Assembly: GCA_963764585.1 (NCBI GenBank)
Contig: CAVXTB010000013.1
Location: forward strand, 1-64,000
Direction: 5' to 3'
Origin: JAOPZW01 sp963764585
Lineage (GTDB): Bacteria; Actinomycetota; Thermoleophilia; Solirubrobacterales; Solirubrobacteraceae
Length of the DNA: 64,000 nucleotides
Positions within the stretch are counted from its first letter, which is position 1, and the number at the start of each line of letters is the position of its first letter. Positions 8,028 to 17,234 of this stretch are shown in pieces. The translations under genes and the position numbers were made by a program. The notes below the pieces were generated by a model. That model saw nothing but the letters and a program-made list of their open reading frames with translations. It was not told where the DNA came from and did not search any database.

Positions 8028-8288
8028 CTACTGCGCGTCGTCGGGCAGCACGCTGACGACGCGCCCGCGGCGGCCCTCGACGAACTGCACCGTGCCGGCG
8101 GCACGGGCGAAAAGGGTGTCGTCCTTGCCGATGCCGACGCCGGCGCCGGGCTTGAAGCGCGTGCCACGCTGGCGGACGATGATCTCGCCGCCGGTGACGA
8201 CCTGGCCGGCGAAGACCTTCACGCCCAGGCGCTTGGCGTTGGAGTCGCGGCCGTTGCGGGAGGAGCCGAGGCCCTTCTTGTGTGCCAT
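8028..8288 (-). CDS. rpmA: 50S ribosomal protein L27
   Basis: The 86-aa protein has the classic start MAHKKGLGSSRNGRDSNAKRLGVK and the RQRGTRFKPGAGVGIGKDDTLFA block. L27 reaches toward the peptidyl transferase centre with its N-terminus. There is no extra N-terminal cleavage motif of the Firmicutes kind. Its ATG shares one base with the rplU stop (TAATG), so the two are translationally coupled. Confidence 0.98.
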   Translation of the reverse strand: MAHKKGLGSSRNGRDSNAKRLGVKVFAGQVVTGGEIIVRQRGTRFKPGAGVGIGKDDTLFARAAGTVQFVEGRRGRVVSVLPDDAQ

Positions 8289-8737
8289 TACTCGTCGGCC
8301 TCCTGGGTCGTGGCGGCGGAGCCGCCGGCCTCCTGGGTCGTGGCGGCGGAGCCGCCGGCCTCCTTGTCGGCTGCGTCGGCGGCGGGCGCCTCGTCCTTCG
8401 GCGCCGCCTTCTTGGCCGGCGGCTTGCGCGAGAGCTGCTTGATCTCGGTGACCTCGATCCGGGTCAGCTCCTGGCGATGGCCGGTGCGGCGCTTGTAGCC
8501 GCGCTTGGGCTTGAACTTGAACACGCGCAGCTTCTCGCCGCGCACGTGCTCGACGACCTTCGCGTCGACCTTGACCTTCGCCAGCCCGTCGGCGTCGAAG
8601 ACGACGTCGTCGGAGCGCAAGAGGATCGGCTCGAGCGAGACGGTGGCGCCGGCATCGTCGGGCAGCCGCTCGACGAGCAGGGTCTGGCCCTTCTCGACGC
8701 GGTACTGCTTGCCGCCGGTCTTCACGATCGCGTACAT
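8288..8737 (-). CDS. rplU: 50S ribosomal protein L21 with extended C-terminal tail
   Basis: Residues 1-102 are ordinary L21 (MYAIVKTGGKQYRVEKGQ, FKFKPKRGYKRRTGHRQELT). The protein is 149 aa, about 45 longer than typical, because of an Ala/Lys/Glu-rich tail with the decapeptide EAGGSAATTQ repeated twice at the end. The tail is likely disordered on the ribosome surface. It lies 8 nt downstream of the RNase E/G gene, matching the common rne-rplU-rpmA order. Confidence 0.97.
   Translation of the reverse strand: MYAIVKTGGKQYRVEKGQTLLVERLPDDAGATVSLEPILLRSDDVVFDADGLAKVKVDAKVVEHVRGEKLRVFKFKPKRGYKRRTGHRQELTRIEVTEIKQLSRKPPAKKAAPKDEAPAADAADKEAGGSAATTQEAGGSAATTQEADE
8298..8357. repeat. 30-bp direct repeat inside rplU
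   Basis: Two identical 30-bp copies (8298-8327 and 8328-8357) encode the duplicated EAGGSAATTQ at the C-terminus of L21. A perfect duplication with no base changes suggests a recent slippage event or an array that varies in copy number. Confidence 0.9.
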
Positions 8738-8745
8738 GGTCGTTC

Positions 8746-10743
8746 TCAGTCTGAGGTCGCTTCCGCCTTGGCAGCGGAACGGCGCCGTCCGCCTCTGCGG
8801 CCGCGGCGCCGAGGTGTGGATTCTACGGCATCCTCGTCCGCGGCGGCCGCGTCGTCGGGGGCGTCCGCCTCCGCCTTGGCCGGCGCCTCCTTGGGCTGCG
8901 CCTTCGCGCGCGAGGCTCGCGCGGGCTTCTTGGCGGCCGCCTTGGACGCCGCCTTGGCGCCGTTCGCGGAGCGCTCCTGGCCCTCGACGAGCACGGCGGT
9001 CGCCGACGTGCGGCCCGCCTCCTCGATGCGCACCAGGCGCTTCTCGCCGACGTGCGCGCCGCCTTCGGCCACCGAGATGATGTAGCCGTCGACCTTCGCG
9101 ACCGCGTCGTCGACGTTGTACATGTGCGGCTCGACGATGGTGACGAGGACCTCGTCGCCTGCGCGGAACGGGATCGCCTCCTCGCGGACGTCCTCGTCGG
9201 AGCCCTCCAGGACCACGTCGAAGTGGTCGAGCGGCAGGCCCTCGGAGCCGGTGAAGTGGAAGTGCTTGCCGGTGTCGGCCTCGAGCTGGTGCAGCACGCG
9301 CGCGCCGTTGCCGGTGAACTGCGAGGAGACGTGCGGGTTCATGCGCACGAGGAACGCCTCGACCTTGCGCGGGGCGCGCGCCGCGAGCTCGCGCATGTTG
9401 CGCTCGAACTCGATCGCCACCGTCTCCTCGGAGAGCACGACGCCGTCGCCGTCGCAGGTCGGGCAGCGGCGGGTCATGATCTCGCGCACGCCCTCGGTGA
9501 CGTTCTGGCGCGTCATCTCGACGAGGCCGAGCTTGGAGATCTCGGCGGTGAAGGTCTTGGTGCGGTCCTCGTCGAGCGTCTTGCGCAGCGTCTTCAGCAC
9601 GGCGTCGCGGTTCTTGGCGCGCGCCATGTCGATGAAGTCGATGACGATGATCCCGCCGATGTCGCGCAGGCGCAGCTCGTTGACGACCGCCTCGGCGGCC
9701 TCGAGGTTGGTGCGCGTGATCGTGTCCTCCAGCCGGGCCTGCTTGCCGCGGCCGACGAACGAGCCGGAGTTGACGTCGATGACGGTCAGCGCCTCGGCGT
9801 AGTCGATCATCAGGTAGCCGCCGGAGGGCAGGTCAACGCGGCGCGAGACGAGGCCGGAGATGACGTCCTCGACGCCGTAGGCCTCGAACAGCGGCGTGGA
9901 GTCCCGGTAGAGCTCGACGCGGTCGACCAGCTCGGGCGCGGTGCGCGTGAAGAACGACACCAGGCGGTGGTGCTGCTTCTCGTCGTCGACGAGCGCGCGC
10001 TCGAAGTCCGCGGAGAAGATGTCGCGCACGACGCGCACCGAGAGGTCCGCCTCCTGGAAGACGAGCGCCGGCGCGGTCGCCTCCTCGACGCGCTTCTGCA
10101 GGACCTCGTGGAGCTTGAACAGGTACTGCATCTCGCGCTCGAAGTCGGCGCGCTTGGCGCCCGAGGCGGCGGTGCGGACGATCGCGCCGCCGCCCTGCAG
10201 GTCGAGGCCGCGGGCCTCGCGGCGCAGGCGCTCGCGCTCCTTGTCGTCGAGGCGCTTGGAGACGCCGACGCCCTCGCCCGTGGGCGTGTAGACCATGTAG
10301 CGCCCGGCGATGGTCAGCTCCATCGACAGCCGCGCGCCCTTGGTCTTCAGCGGGTCCTTGACGACCTGCACCACGACCTCCTGGCCGGGCTTGAGCAGGT
10401 CGGTGATCTTCTTGCCGCCGTCCTTGCCGCGGCCGCGGCGGGGCGTCTCGACGCCGGGCAGCACGATCTCGTCGACGTGCAGGAAGCCGTTCTTGTCGAG
10501 GCCGATGTCGACGAAGGCGGCCTCGAGGCCGGGCAGGACGTTGTCGACCTTGCCCTTGTAGATGTTGCCCACGATGGAGCGGTTGCCGCGGCGCTCGAAG
10601 TACAGCTCGGCGACGCGGTAGCCGGCGGCGGGGTTCTTGCCGCGCCGGCGAGGAGACTTGGCGGCACTCGGCGTGCCGGTTGATTCGAGCAGCGCGACGC
10701 GGGTCTCACCGCGATCGACGCTGACCAGTACTTGCTTCTTCAT
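8746..10743 (-). CDS. rng: Ribonuclease E/G family endoribonuclease
   Basis: The 665-aa protein carries the RNase E/G core: an S1-like segment (GNIYKGKVDNVLPGLEAAFVDIG), the catalytic region with IDVNSGSF and GGIIVIDFIDM (metal-binding Asp residues), and the zinc-link CPTCDGDG. After the core comes a beta-rich segment with GDEVLVTIVEPHMYN that resembles a TRAM domain, then a disordered Lys/Ala/Glu-rich tail ending in basic RRGRRGGRRRS. It cleaves AU-rich single-stranded RNA in rRNA maturation and mRNA decay. It could be called rne or rng; it lacks a long N-terminal scaffold arm. It sits between rodA (15 nt upstream) and rplU (8 nt downstream). Confidence 0.93.
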   Translation of the reverse strand: MKKQVLVSVDRGETRVALLESTGTPSAAKSPRRRGKNPAAGYRVAELYFERRGNRSIVGNIYKGKVDNVLPGLEAAFVDIGLDKNGFLHVDEIVLPGVETPRRGRGKDGGKKITDLLKPGQEVVVQVVKDPLKTKGARLSMELTIAGRYMVYTPTGEGVGVSKRLDDKERERLRREARGLDLQGGGAIVRTAASGAKRADFEREMQYLFKLHEVLQKRVEEATAPALVFQEADLSVRVVRDIFSADFERALVDDEKQHHRLVSFFTRTAPELVDRVELYRDSTPLFEAYGVEDVISGLVSRRVDLPSGGYLMIDYAEALTVIDVNSGSFVGRGKQARLEDTITRTNLEAAEAVVNELRLRDIGGIIVIDFIDMARAKNRDAVLKTLRKTLDEDRTKTFTAEISKLGLVEMTRQNVTEGVREIMTRRCPTCDGDGVVLSEETVAIEFERNMRELAARAPRKVEAFLVRMNPHVSSQFTGNGARVLHQLEADTGKHFHFTGSEGLPLDHFDVVLEGSDEDVREEAIPFRAGDEVLVTIVEPHMYNVDDAVAKVDGYIISVAEGGAHVGEKRLVRIEEAGRTSATAVLVEGQERSANGAKAASKAAAKKPARASRAKAQPKEAPAKAEADAPDDAAAADEDAVESTPRRRGRRGGRRRSAAKAEATSD

Positions 10744-10758
10744 TCGAGAGTCGTTCTC

Positions 10759-11970
10759 CTAGAGAGCCAGGACGCGGCCCTTGGTGGCAGCCGACGCGCG
10801 CCCTTGCGCGTAGATCGACTGCAGCAGGCCGACGGCCAGGAAAGTTGTGAGCACCGATGACCCCCCGTACGACAGCAGCGGCAGGGGGATGCCGGTGATG
10901 GGCATGATCCCGATGGTCATGCCCACGTTGACAAAGACCTGGAATAGGAGCATAGCCACGATGCCGCCGGCCATGAGCGCGCCGAACAGGTTCTTGGCGA
11001 TCGTCAGGATGCGCAGCCCCCTCCAGATGAGCAGGGCGTACATGGAGAGCACGAAGGCCGCTCCGATGAACCCGAAGCGCTCGCCGACGACGGCGAAGAC
11101 GAAGTCGGTGTGGTGCTCGGGCAGGAAGTTGTACTTCGTCTGCGTCGCGTGGCTGCCGCGGCCGGTCTTCTCGCCCGAGCCGATGGCGATGCGCGACTGG
11201 TTCTGCTGGTAGCCCTGCTTGGCGGGGTTGTCCGTCGGGTTCAGGAAGGCCGTCAGGCGGTCCTTCTGGTAGCCGTGCAGGGCGGTCACGCCGACCTTCG
11301 GCGCGACCACGAGGGTGAGCGTGAGCGCCACCGCGGCCAGCGCGAACAGCGCGGCGAAGTGGCGCCAGCTGGTGCCGGCCATGAAGAGCACCGCCAGGCC
11401 GATGACGATGTAGACCAGGCCCGATCCGAGGTCGGGCTGGACGATGACCAGCACGGCCGGGATCAGCGTGAGCAGCATGACCCGGACCGTTGTGTCGCGA
11501 CGTTGGATCGAGCGTGAGCGGTCGACCACGAAGGCCGACAACGCGACGACGAGCAGGACCTTGCCCAACTCGGACGCCTGGAAGGAGAAGAAGCCCACGT
11601 CGATGGCGCGGCGCGAGCCGCGCGCGGCGGTGCCCGCCGCCTGGACCGCGAGGATCCCGGCGATGAGCATGCCGTAGACGACGTACTTGGTCTCGCGCAG
11701 CCGCGAGTAGTCGATCCGCGCCAGCACGGCGGCGAGCACGAGGCCGACGCCGAAGTAGATCGCCTGGCGGTTGACGTAGTAGTGCGGATCGCCGGGGATG
11801 TCGTCGGCCGTCGCCCCGGTGAGGACGACGAGCGATGCCGCGCACAGCCCGAAGACGGCCAGCAGCAGGATCGGGTCGAAGGGCAGCGACAGCCCGATGG
11901 GGCGCGCGGGCGCGGCGGCCGGGACGTCGTCGACGTCGCGGATCGGGGTTGTCACGGAAGGGGGCGCCAT
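10759..11970 (-). CDS. rodA: SEDS-family peptidoglycan polymerase RodA
   Basis: The 403-aa protein has the ten-helix SEDS layout and the signatures GSRRAIDVGFFSFQASELGK, VQPDLGSGLVY and GIPLPLLSYGGSS. RodA polymerises lipid II into glycan strands for side-wall growth together with PBP2. The ATG at 11970 follows the mrdA stop by one base, so the pair is coupled. It is the last cell-shape gene in the mreBCD-mrdA-rodA run. Confidence 0.95.
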   Translation of the reverse strand: MAPPSVTTPIRDVDDVPAAAPARPIGLSLPFDPILLLAVFGLCAASLVVLTGATADDIPGDPHYYVNRQAIYFGVGLVLAAVLARIDYSRLRETKYVVYGMLIAGILAVQAAGTAARGSRRAIDVGFFSFQASELGKVLLVVALSAFVVDRSRSIQRRDTTVRVMLLTLIPAVLVIVQPDLGSGLVYIVIGLAVLFMAGTSWRHFAALFALAAVALTLTLVVAPKVGVTALHGYQKDRLTAFLNPTDNPAKQGYQQNQSRIAIGSGEKTGRGSHATQTKYNFLPEHHTDFVFAVVGERFGFIGAAFVLSMYALLIWRGLRILTIAKNLFGALMAGGIVAMLLFQVFVNVGMTIGIMPITGIPLPLLSYGGSSVLTTFLAVGLLQSIYAQGRASAATKGRVLAL

Positions 11971-11971
11971 G

Positions 11972-14008
11972 TCAGCGCGTGTGCGAGTCCCCGACGACGA
12001 ACTTGATCTTCTGCCCGTACCACTTCGACACGATCGTCCGGGCGATCGGCGCCGCCGCGGTGGCGCCCCAGGTGCCGTTCTCGACCGTGACCGCGACGAC
12101 GATCGGCCGCACCGGGTCGTTGACGAAGCACACGTACCACGACTGGTCGTTGGGCTGGCCGTTGCGCTGGGCCGTGCCGGTCTTGCCGAACACGGGGTAG
12201 CGCTTCTGCGGCCAGCCCTTCCACACGTCGGCGGACGTGCCGTCGACCGTGGCCTGGTGCAGGCCGTCGAGGATCGTCTGGCGCGCGGTGGGATCGACCT
12301 TGACCCGGTCGGACGCGCCGGCCTCGATGCGCTGCAGCAGCCGCCCGCCGGCATCCTCGACGGCTTCGCCGAGGTGCGGGCGCACGCGGTGGGTGCCGTT
12401 GGCGATCGTCGCGTAGGCGACGGCCATCTGCAGCGGCGTGGCCTGCAGGTCGCCCTGGCCGACCGCGAGGTTGACCTCGTCACCCTCCGTCCACGGGCGC
12501 TTGTCGGAGTACAGGCAGCAGCGGTGGCCCTTCTTCTCCCAGCGGATCTCCTTCTCGTTGAGGCGCTCGCGCCAGGCGGCGTCGGGAATCGTTCCGCCGA
12601 ACTCGCCGGGCACGTCGATGCCCGTCGTGTGCCCGAGCCCGAGCCGCTTCGCCCACTTCTGCAGCGGCTGGCCGCTGAGGTAGTTCAGGCGCTGGCCCAT
12701 CGTGTAGAAGTACACGTCCGAGGACTTCGACAGCGCGCTGGTCATGTTGACCGGGCCGAGCGCCTGGTGTCCTGCGTTGCAGGCCGTCTGGCCGGCGGTG
12801 CCGAGCTTGATGCAGCCGTTGTCGTCGATGACCTCGCCCGGCTGGATCAAGCCGGTGCTCATCGCCGCCAGCGCCGTGATCGGCTTGAAGGTCGAGCCGG
12901 TCGGATAGGAGCCGCCGACCGCGCGGTTGAACTGCGGCGCGCCGTACTTGTCGCTGGTGAGCCGCTCGAAGGCCGACGGCGACAGCGGCCGCGACAGGAT
13001 CGACGGCTTGAACGTCGGGTAGGAGCCGAGCCCCAGCACGGAGCCGTCGCGCGGGTCGAGCGCGACGAAGCCACCGGCGGTGCCGGGCCCTTGGTCGATG
13101 ACCTGGCGCAGATACTGCTCGCCGGTGCGCTGCAGGCCGGAGTCGAGCGTCGTCTGCACGGAGCGCCCGGCCACCGGGTTGCGGCCGGTCGCGACGCCCT
13201 TCGGCCGCCCGAGCGCGTCGATGTTGACCTTGGTCGAGCCGTCGATCCCGCGCAGGTACTGGTCATAGGCCCACTCCAGGCCGCCCTGCCCGACCACCGT
13301 GCCCTGCCTGATGCCCTTGAAGCGCTTCATCCGCAGCTCGTGGCGATTGACTTCGCCGATGCTGCCCACGAGCTGCGCGGCGATGGTCCCCTGCGGGTAG
13401 CGGCGCAGGAAGCGCTGCTGGACGTCGACGCCGGGGAAGCCCTCGTCGTGCTCCACCAGGTAGTTGCGCTGTGGCGCGTCGACGTCGACCTTGACGGTCA
13501 CGTTGGCGTAGGGCAGCGTCGCCAGCGAGCGCACCACGCGGATCTGGATCGTCCGCGGCGACATCCCCAGCACGCGCGCGAGGCTCTTGAAGCGCTCGGC
13601 CAGGTGCGGCGTCGCGGGCACCGGGATCGGGACGAGCGGCCCGCGCTTGCCCTTCGGGCGCCTGGAGCGCGCCGTCATCTTCTGCCCCCAGGTCGCGGCG
13701 GCGTCGCGCTCGGCGACGGGCAGCGACTCGGGGTTGAGCTCGACGACCGTCGCCGCGCGGTTCTCGACGAGCACGTTGCCGTTGCGGTCCAGGATGTTCC
13801 CCCGCGGCGCCTGGACGCGCAGCTCGCGCACGCGGTTGTTGCGCGCCTGCTGCAGGTACTGGTCGCCGGAGAGCACCTGCAGGTACCACAGGCGGAAGAA
13901 GATGATCGCGAACAGCACGAACGCGATGCCGCCGAGCATGGCGATCCGCAGCGCCAGCTGCGGCGTGATCGGCGGAAGCCGGTCCTGGGTGGGTACGGGC
14001 TCGATCAT
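11972..14008 (-). CDS. mrdA: Penicillin-binding protein 2 (transpeptidase)
   Basis: The 678-aa class B PBP has one N-terminal membrane helix (LRIAMLGGIAFVLFAIIFFRLW), a dimerisation region (APRGNILDRNGNVLVENR) and a transpeptidase domain with STFK (Ser372, Lys375), an SSD motif in LSKSSDVYFY and KTGTAQ (Lys609). It crosslinks peptidoglycan in the periplasmic space as partner of RodA. It overlaps mreD by 4 nt and abuts rodA. Confidence 0.95.
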   Translation of the reverse strand: MIEPVPTQDRLPPITPQLALRIAMLGGIAFVLFAIIFFRLWYLQVLSGDQYLQQARNNRVRELRVQAPRGNILDRNGNVLVENRAATVVELNPESLPVAERDAAATWGQKMTARSRRPKGKRGPLVPIPVPATPHLAERFKSLARVLGMSPRTIQIRVVRSLATLPYANVTVKVDVDAPQRNYLVEHDEGFPGVDVQQRFLRRYPQGTIAAQLVGSIGEVNRHELRMKRFKGIRQGTVVGQGGLEWAYDQYLRGIDGSTKVNIDALGRPKGVATGRNPVAGRSVQTTLDSGLQRTGEQYLRQVIDQGPGTAGGFVALDPRDGSVLGLGSYPTFKPSILSRPLSPSAFERLTSDKYGAPQFNRAVGGSYPTGSTFKPITALAAMSTGLIQPGEVIDDNGCIKLGTAGQTACNAGHQALGPVNMTSALSKSSDVYFYTMGQRLNYLSGQPLQKWAKRLGLGHTTGIDVPGEFGGTIPDAAWRERLNEKEIRWEKKGHRCCLYSDKRPWTEGDEVNLAVGQGDLQATPLQMAVAYATIANGTHRVRPHLGEAVEDAGGRLLQRIEAGASDRVKVDPTARQTILDGLHQATVDGTSADVWKGWPQKRYPVFGKTGTAQRNGQPNDQSWYVCFVNDPVRPIVVAVTVENGTWGATAAAPIARTIVSKWYGQKIKFVVGDSHTR

Positions 14009-14574
14009 GCGCGCGAGAGCGGCGACAGGCCGCCGGTCGTGTAGGCGCGGCGCCGGCGCCGGCGCGGGTCCTCGGGCAGCGCCGGCAGCAGCGCGCGGCG
14101 GACGATCGCGTACACCGGCGTGGCGATGATCGCGTTGAGCAGGACCGTGGCGAGGATCTCGCGCGCGAGCAGGAAGCTGACGGGCGCGTCGACGCCGAGC
14201 AGGAACTGCATGAGCGAGTAGGCGATCGCGGAGGCGGCGGTCGCCGCCCCGCCGACGGCCAGCGGCACGAGCGCGCTCTGGGGATCGCGAAGCTCACGGA
14301 AGCGCCCGGCCCAGTAGCCGACGCCGACGAAGACCAGCGACGACAGCCCGACCGTCTGCACGAGCGCGAGGTCGAGGAACAGCCCGACGAAGAAGCCGAA
14401 GCAGGCGCCGGCCATCGAGCCGGCGAGGAGGCCGACGGCGGCGATGACGAGCGGCACGAGGTCGGCGCTCGTGCCGAAGATCTCCAGCTGGGTCACGGCC
14501 GAGACCTGCAGGATCACGGTCAGCACGCCGACGATCGTCAGCCGCAGGATGAGTTGCGGGAGGGCGACCCTCAC
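14005..14574 (-). CDS. mreD: Rod shape-determining protein MreD
   Basis: The 189-aa, highly hydrophobic protein has about five membrane segments and the MreD-like GFFVGLFLDLALVQTVGLSSLVFVGVGYWAGRFRE block. It links MreC to the elongasome in the membrane. The C-terminus ends in a basic stretch (RRRRRR). It overlaps mreC upstream and mrdA downstream by 4 nt each. Confidence 0.88.
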   Translation of the reverse strand: MRVALPQLILRLTIVGVLTVILQVSAVTQLEIFGTSADLVPLVIAAVGLLAGSMAGACFGFFVGLFLDLALVQTVGLSSLVFVGVGYWAGRFRELRDPQSALVPLAVGGAATAASAIAYSLMQFLLGVDAPVSFLLAREILATVLLNAIIATPVYAIVRRALLPALPEDPRRRRRRAYTTGGLSPLSRA

Positions 14575-15434
14575 GGCGTGGCGTCGCCCTTCGTGAGCAC
14601 CTCGACGACGTCGAGGCGGCGCAGGTTGGCGAACGGCGCGATGTGGGCCTGCTGGTCATCCTGGCCCGGGTTGTCGACCTTCGTGACGCGCCCAATGGGG
14701 ATGTTGCGCGGATAGGGCGAGGGGAACCTGCCGACGCGCGACAGCGTGCCCGAGGTGACGACGGTGTCGCCGCGCTTGACGACGTCCTGGCCGGCGAGGC
14801 TCTGCAGCACGAGCTCGGTCGGATGGCCGTTGTCGACGCCGACGATGCCCTTCACGCCGGTCTCCATGACGGTCGCGCCGACTTCCGTGTTGTGGTTGGT
14901 GATGAGCGTGACCACGGCGCCGCCGGCCCAGACGAAGGTGACCTTGCCGATGAGGCCCTGCCCGGTGACCACGGCCTGGTTGGTGCGGATGCCGGAGGAG
15001 CTGCCCTTGTCGATCGAGACCTGGTCGTACCAGAGGTTCGGGTCCTCGCCGATCACACGCGCGGCGACGGGGCCGTTGTCGCCGAGCTCGGCGGTCGCGT
15101 TGAGCTTGAGCTGCGCGCGGAGCTGCTGGTTCTCGCGCAGGGCCGACTGCTCGCGGATGACCTGCTCGCGCAGCGTGGAGTTCTCCTTGCGCAGGTCCTT
15201 CAGCTGCCCCTTGGCGTCGAGCGTGTCGCCGGTCCACCCGAAGAGGTCCCGGATCGGCTTCAGCGCCTTGCTCGCGCCCTCCTGGATCGGCGAGATGACG
15301 TCGAGCACCCCGCGCTGCACGGAGTGCAGCCCGCCGCCGGCGGACTCACCGAAGTAGGCGGTGAGAAGGATCAGGGAGCTGGCGACGAGCAGTCCGAGGA
15401 CTACCCGCCTCCGGCGGACCGTCTTGTCGTACAC
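14571..15434 (-). CDS. mreC: Rod shape-determining protein MreC
   Basis: The 287-aa protein has one N-terminal membrane helix (VVLGLLVASSLILLTAYF), a coiled-coil (about residues 75-105, LKDLRKENSTLREQVIREQSALRENQQL) and two beta-rich domains with GVKGIVGVDNGHPTELVLQSL. MreC organises PBP2 activation. Translation starts at GTG 15434, 45 nt after the mreB stop. A GTAAC box with the 17-nt spacing described elsewhere lies in that gap (15441-15467), but its second half (AATCT) fits less well. Confidence 0.93.
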   Translation of the reverse strand: MYDKTVRRRRVVLGLLVASSLILLTAYFGESAGGGLHSVQRGVLDVISPIQEGASKALKPIRDLFGWTGDTLDAKGQLKDLRKENSTLREQVIREQSALRENQQLRAQLKLNATAELGDNGPVAARVIGEDPNLWYDQVSIDKGSSSGIRTNQAVVTGQGLIGKVTFVWAGGAVVTLITNHNTEVGATVMETGVKGIVGVDNGHPTELVLQSLAGQDVVKRGDTVVTSGTLSRVGRFPSPYPRNIPIGRVTKVDNPGQDDQQAHIAPFANLRRLDVVEVLTKGDATP

Positions 15435-15479
15435 GCGGAGAGATTCTCCAAAGCTTTGTGGGGTTACGTCGCGCGGGGC

Positions 15480-16535
15480 TCAGTAGCGAGCGCCGCGGCG
15501 ACGGTTCCTCGAATTCTTGTTCGTGCGGTGGATGACCTCGAACTCCTCGAGCGAGCGGCCCGAGCCCACTGCCACGCACGTCAGCGGCGACTCCGCCAGG
15601 TGCGCGGGCATCTGGGTCTCCTCGCGCAAGCGCTCGTCGAGGCCCTGAAGGAGCGATCCACCGCCGGCCAGCATGATGCCGCGATCCATGATGTCGGATG
15701 CGAGCTCGGGCGGCGTCCGGTCGAGCGTCTCCTTCACGGCGTCGATGATCTGCGACAGCGGCTCCTCGAGCGCCTGGCGGATCTCCTCGGAGGTGAGCAC
15801 GACGGTCTTGGGCAGGCCCGAGACCATGTCGCGGCCGCGGATCTCGGCCTGCACCTCCTCCTCCATGGGGTACGCCGAGCCGATCTCGAGCTTGACCTCC
15901 TCGGCCGTCTGCTGGCCGATGAGCAGCTTGTACTCGCGCTTGGCGTAGTTGATGATCGATTCGTCGAGCTCGTCGCCGCCGACGCGGATCGACTGCGACA
16001 CGACGATCCCGCCGAGCGAGATCACCGCCACCTCGCTCGTCCCGCCGCCGATGTCGACGACCATGCTGCCGGTCGGCTCGCCCACCGGCAGGCCGGCGCC
16101 GATCGCCGCGGCCATCGGCTCCTCGATGAGGTAGGCCTGCCGCGCTCCCGCGCTCAGGCACGCCTCCTCGACCGCGCGCTTCTCCACACCCGTCACGCCC
16201 GACGGAACACAGACCACCACGCGCGGGTGCGCCCAGCGGTTCTGGTGCACCTTCTGGATGAAGTGGCGCAGCATCTCCTCGGTGACGTCGAAGTCGGCGA
16301 TGACGCCGTCCTTCAGCGGCCGGATGGCCTGGATCGTCCCCGGCGTGCGCCCCAGCATGCGCTTGGCCTCGATGCCGACGGCGTGCACCTCACCGGTGCG
16401 CGAGTCGATGGCCACGACGCTCGGCTCGGAGAGCACGATGCCGCGGCCGCGGACGTACACGAGCGTGTTGGCCGTGCCCAGGTCGACCGCCATGTCGCGG
16501 CCACCGAAGCCGGTGAGGTAGCTGAAGAAGCCCAT
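15480..16535 (-). CDS. mreB: Actin-like cell-shape protein MreB
   Basis: The 351-aa protein has the actin-fold nucleotide motifs: AVDLGTANTLVYVRGRGIVLSEPSVVA (phosphate 1), MVVDIGGGTSEVAVISLGG (phosphate 2) and GIMLAGGGSLLQGLDE (adenosine). It polymerises under the membrane and directs side-wall synthesis. The presence of mreB with mreC, mreD, mrdA and rodA predicts a rod-shaped cell, unlike many MreB-less actinobacteria. Confidence 0.97.
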   Translation of the reverse strand: MGFFSYLTGFGGRDMAVDLGTANTLVYVRGRGIVLSEPSVVAIDSRTGEVHAVGIEAKRMLGRTPGTIQAIRPLKDGVIADFDVTEEMLRHFIQKVHQNRWAHPRVVVCVPSGVTGVEKRAVEEACLSAGARQAYLIEEPMAAAIGAGLPVGEPTGSMVVDIGGGTSEVAVISLGGIVVSQSIRVGGDELDESIINYAKREYKLLIGQQTAEEVKLEIGSAYPMEEEVQAEIRGRDMVSGLPKTVVLTSEEIRQALEEPLSQIIDAVKETLDRTPPELASDIMDRGIMLAGGGSLLQGLDERLREETQMPAHLAESPLTCVAVGSGRSLEEFEVIHRTNKNSRNRRRGARY

Positions 16536-16607
16536 ATGAGAGAGCGGGTGCGGCCGCAGACCGGCGGGCGCCCACGCGGAGAGGGCACCGGCGGCCGCGG
16601 TCGGGCC

Positions 16608-16613
16608 AGTGTA
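16608..16613 (-). promoter_or_regulatory. Candidate -10 box for the mreB operon
   Basis: The minus strand reads TACACT at 16613-16608, a good TAnnnT match for a housekeeping sigma factor, about 70 nt before the mreB start. It is the best such match in the 138-bp gap between mreB and maf. No clear -35 hexamer is seen at the expected distance, so this is tentative. Confidence 0.3.
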
Positions 16614-16673
16614 TCGGACGCCTTGCCGCCGACCCCGCGCGCGAGAGCCGGAAAATGCGCTGCAAAGCGGCCA

Positions 16674-17234
16674 TCAGGCGCTGAGCGCCAGCAGGCCCGG
16701 CCAGAGGTCGATGAGGGTGGCGACCGGCAGGCCGACGACGTTGAGGTAGTCGCCCTCGATGCTCTCGACCAGCGCGGCGCCGCGCCCCTGGATGGCGTAG
16801 CCACCGGCGCGCCCCTCCCACTCGCGCGTCGCCACGTACCACTGCACGAGCGGCTCGCCGAGCTCCCGGAAGGTGACCCGCGTCGTCGCGGTCGCCGCCT
16901 GCACGTCGCCCGCGGGCCGCACGAGCGCGACGCCGCTGATCACCGTGTGCGTGCGGCCCGACAGCCGCCGCAGCGTCTCCGCCGCCGCATCGGCGTTGGG
17001 GGGCTTGCCCCAGATCTCGAGCTCGACGGCGACGACCGTGTCGACGCCGAGGACGATCTCGCCGTCGGCGATGCCGGCGGCCAGCGCCTTGCGCAGCGCG
17101 TTCTCGCTCGCGATGGCGACGGGCACGCCGTCGTCCTCCTCGACCACGTCCACCGGGCGCTCGACGAACGGCACGCCGAGCTGCTCGAGGATCGCCCGCC
17201 GCTGCGGCGAGCGGCTGGCGAGCACGAGGGTCAC
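16674..17234 (-). CDS. maf: Maf-family nucleoside triphosphate pyrophosphatase
   Basis: The 186-aa protein starts with LVLASRSPQRRAILEQLGVPF, the Maf signature, and has VLGVDTVV with the catalytic Asp and a YAIQGRGAALVESIEGDYLNVVGLP block. Maf proteins hydrolyse non-canonical or modified pyrimidine/purine NTPs to monophosphates. It overlaps the ndk stop by 4 nt, pairing two nucleotide-pool enzymes. Confidence 0.93.
   Translation of the reverse strand: MTLVLASRSPQRRAILEQLGVPFVERPVDVVEEDDGVPVAIASENALRKALAAGIADGEIVLGVDTVVAVELEIWGKPPNADAAAETLRRLSGRTHTVISGVALVRPAGDVQAATATTRVTFRELGEPLVQWYVATREWEGRAGGYAIQGRGAALVESIEGDYLNVVGLPVATLIDLWPGLLALSA

Noticed and set aside
15441..15467. A sixth perfect member of the GTAAC motif before mreC
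   Set aside because: Spacing is right, but the second box is AATCT and the gene is inside the mre operon; kept only as a remark.
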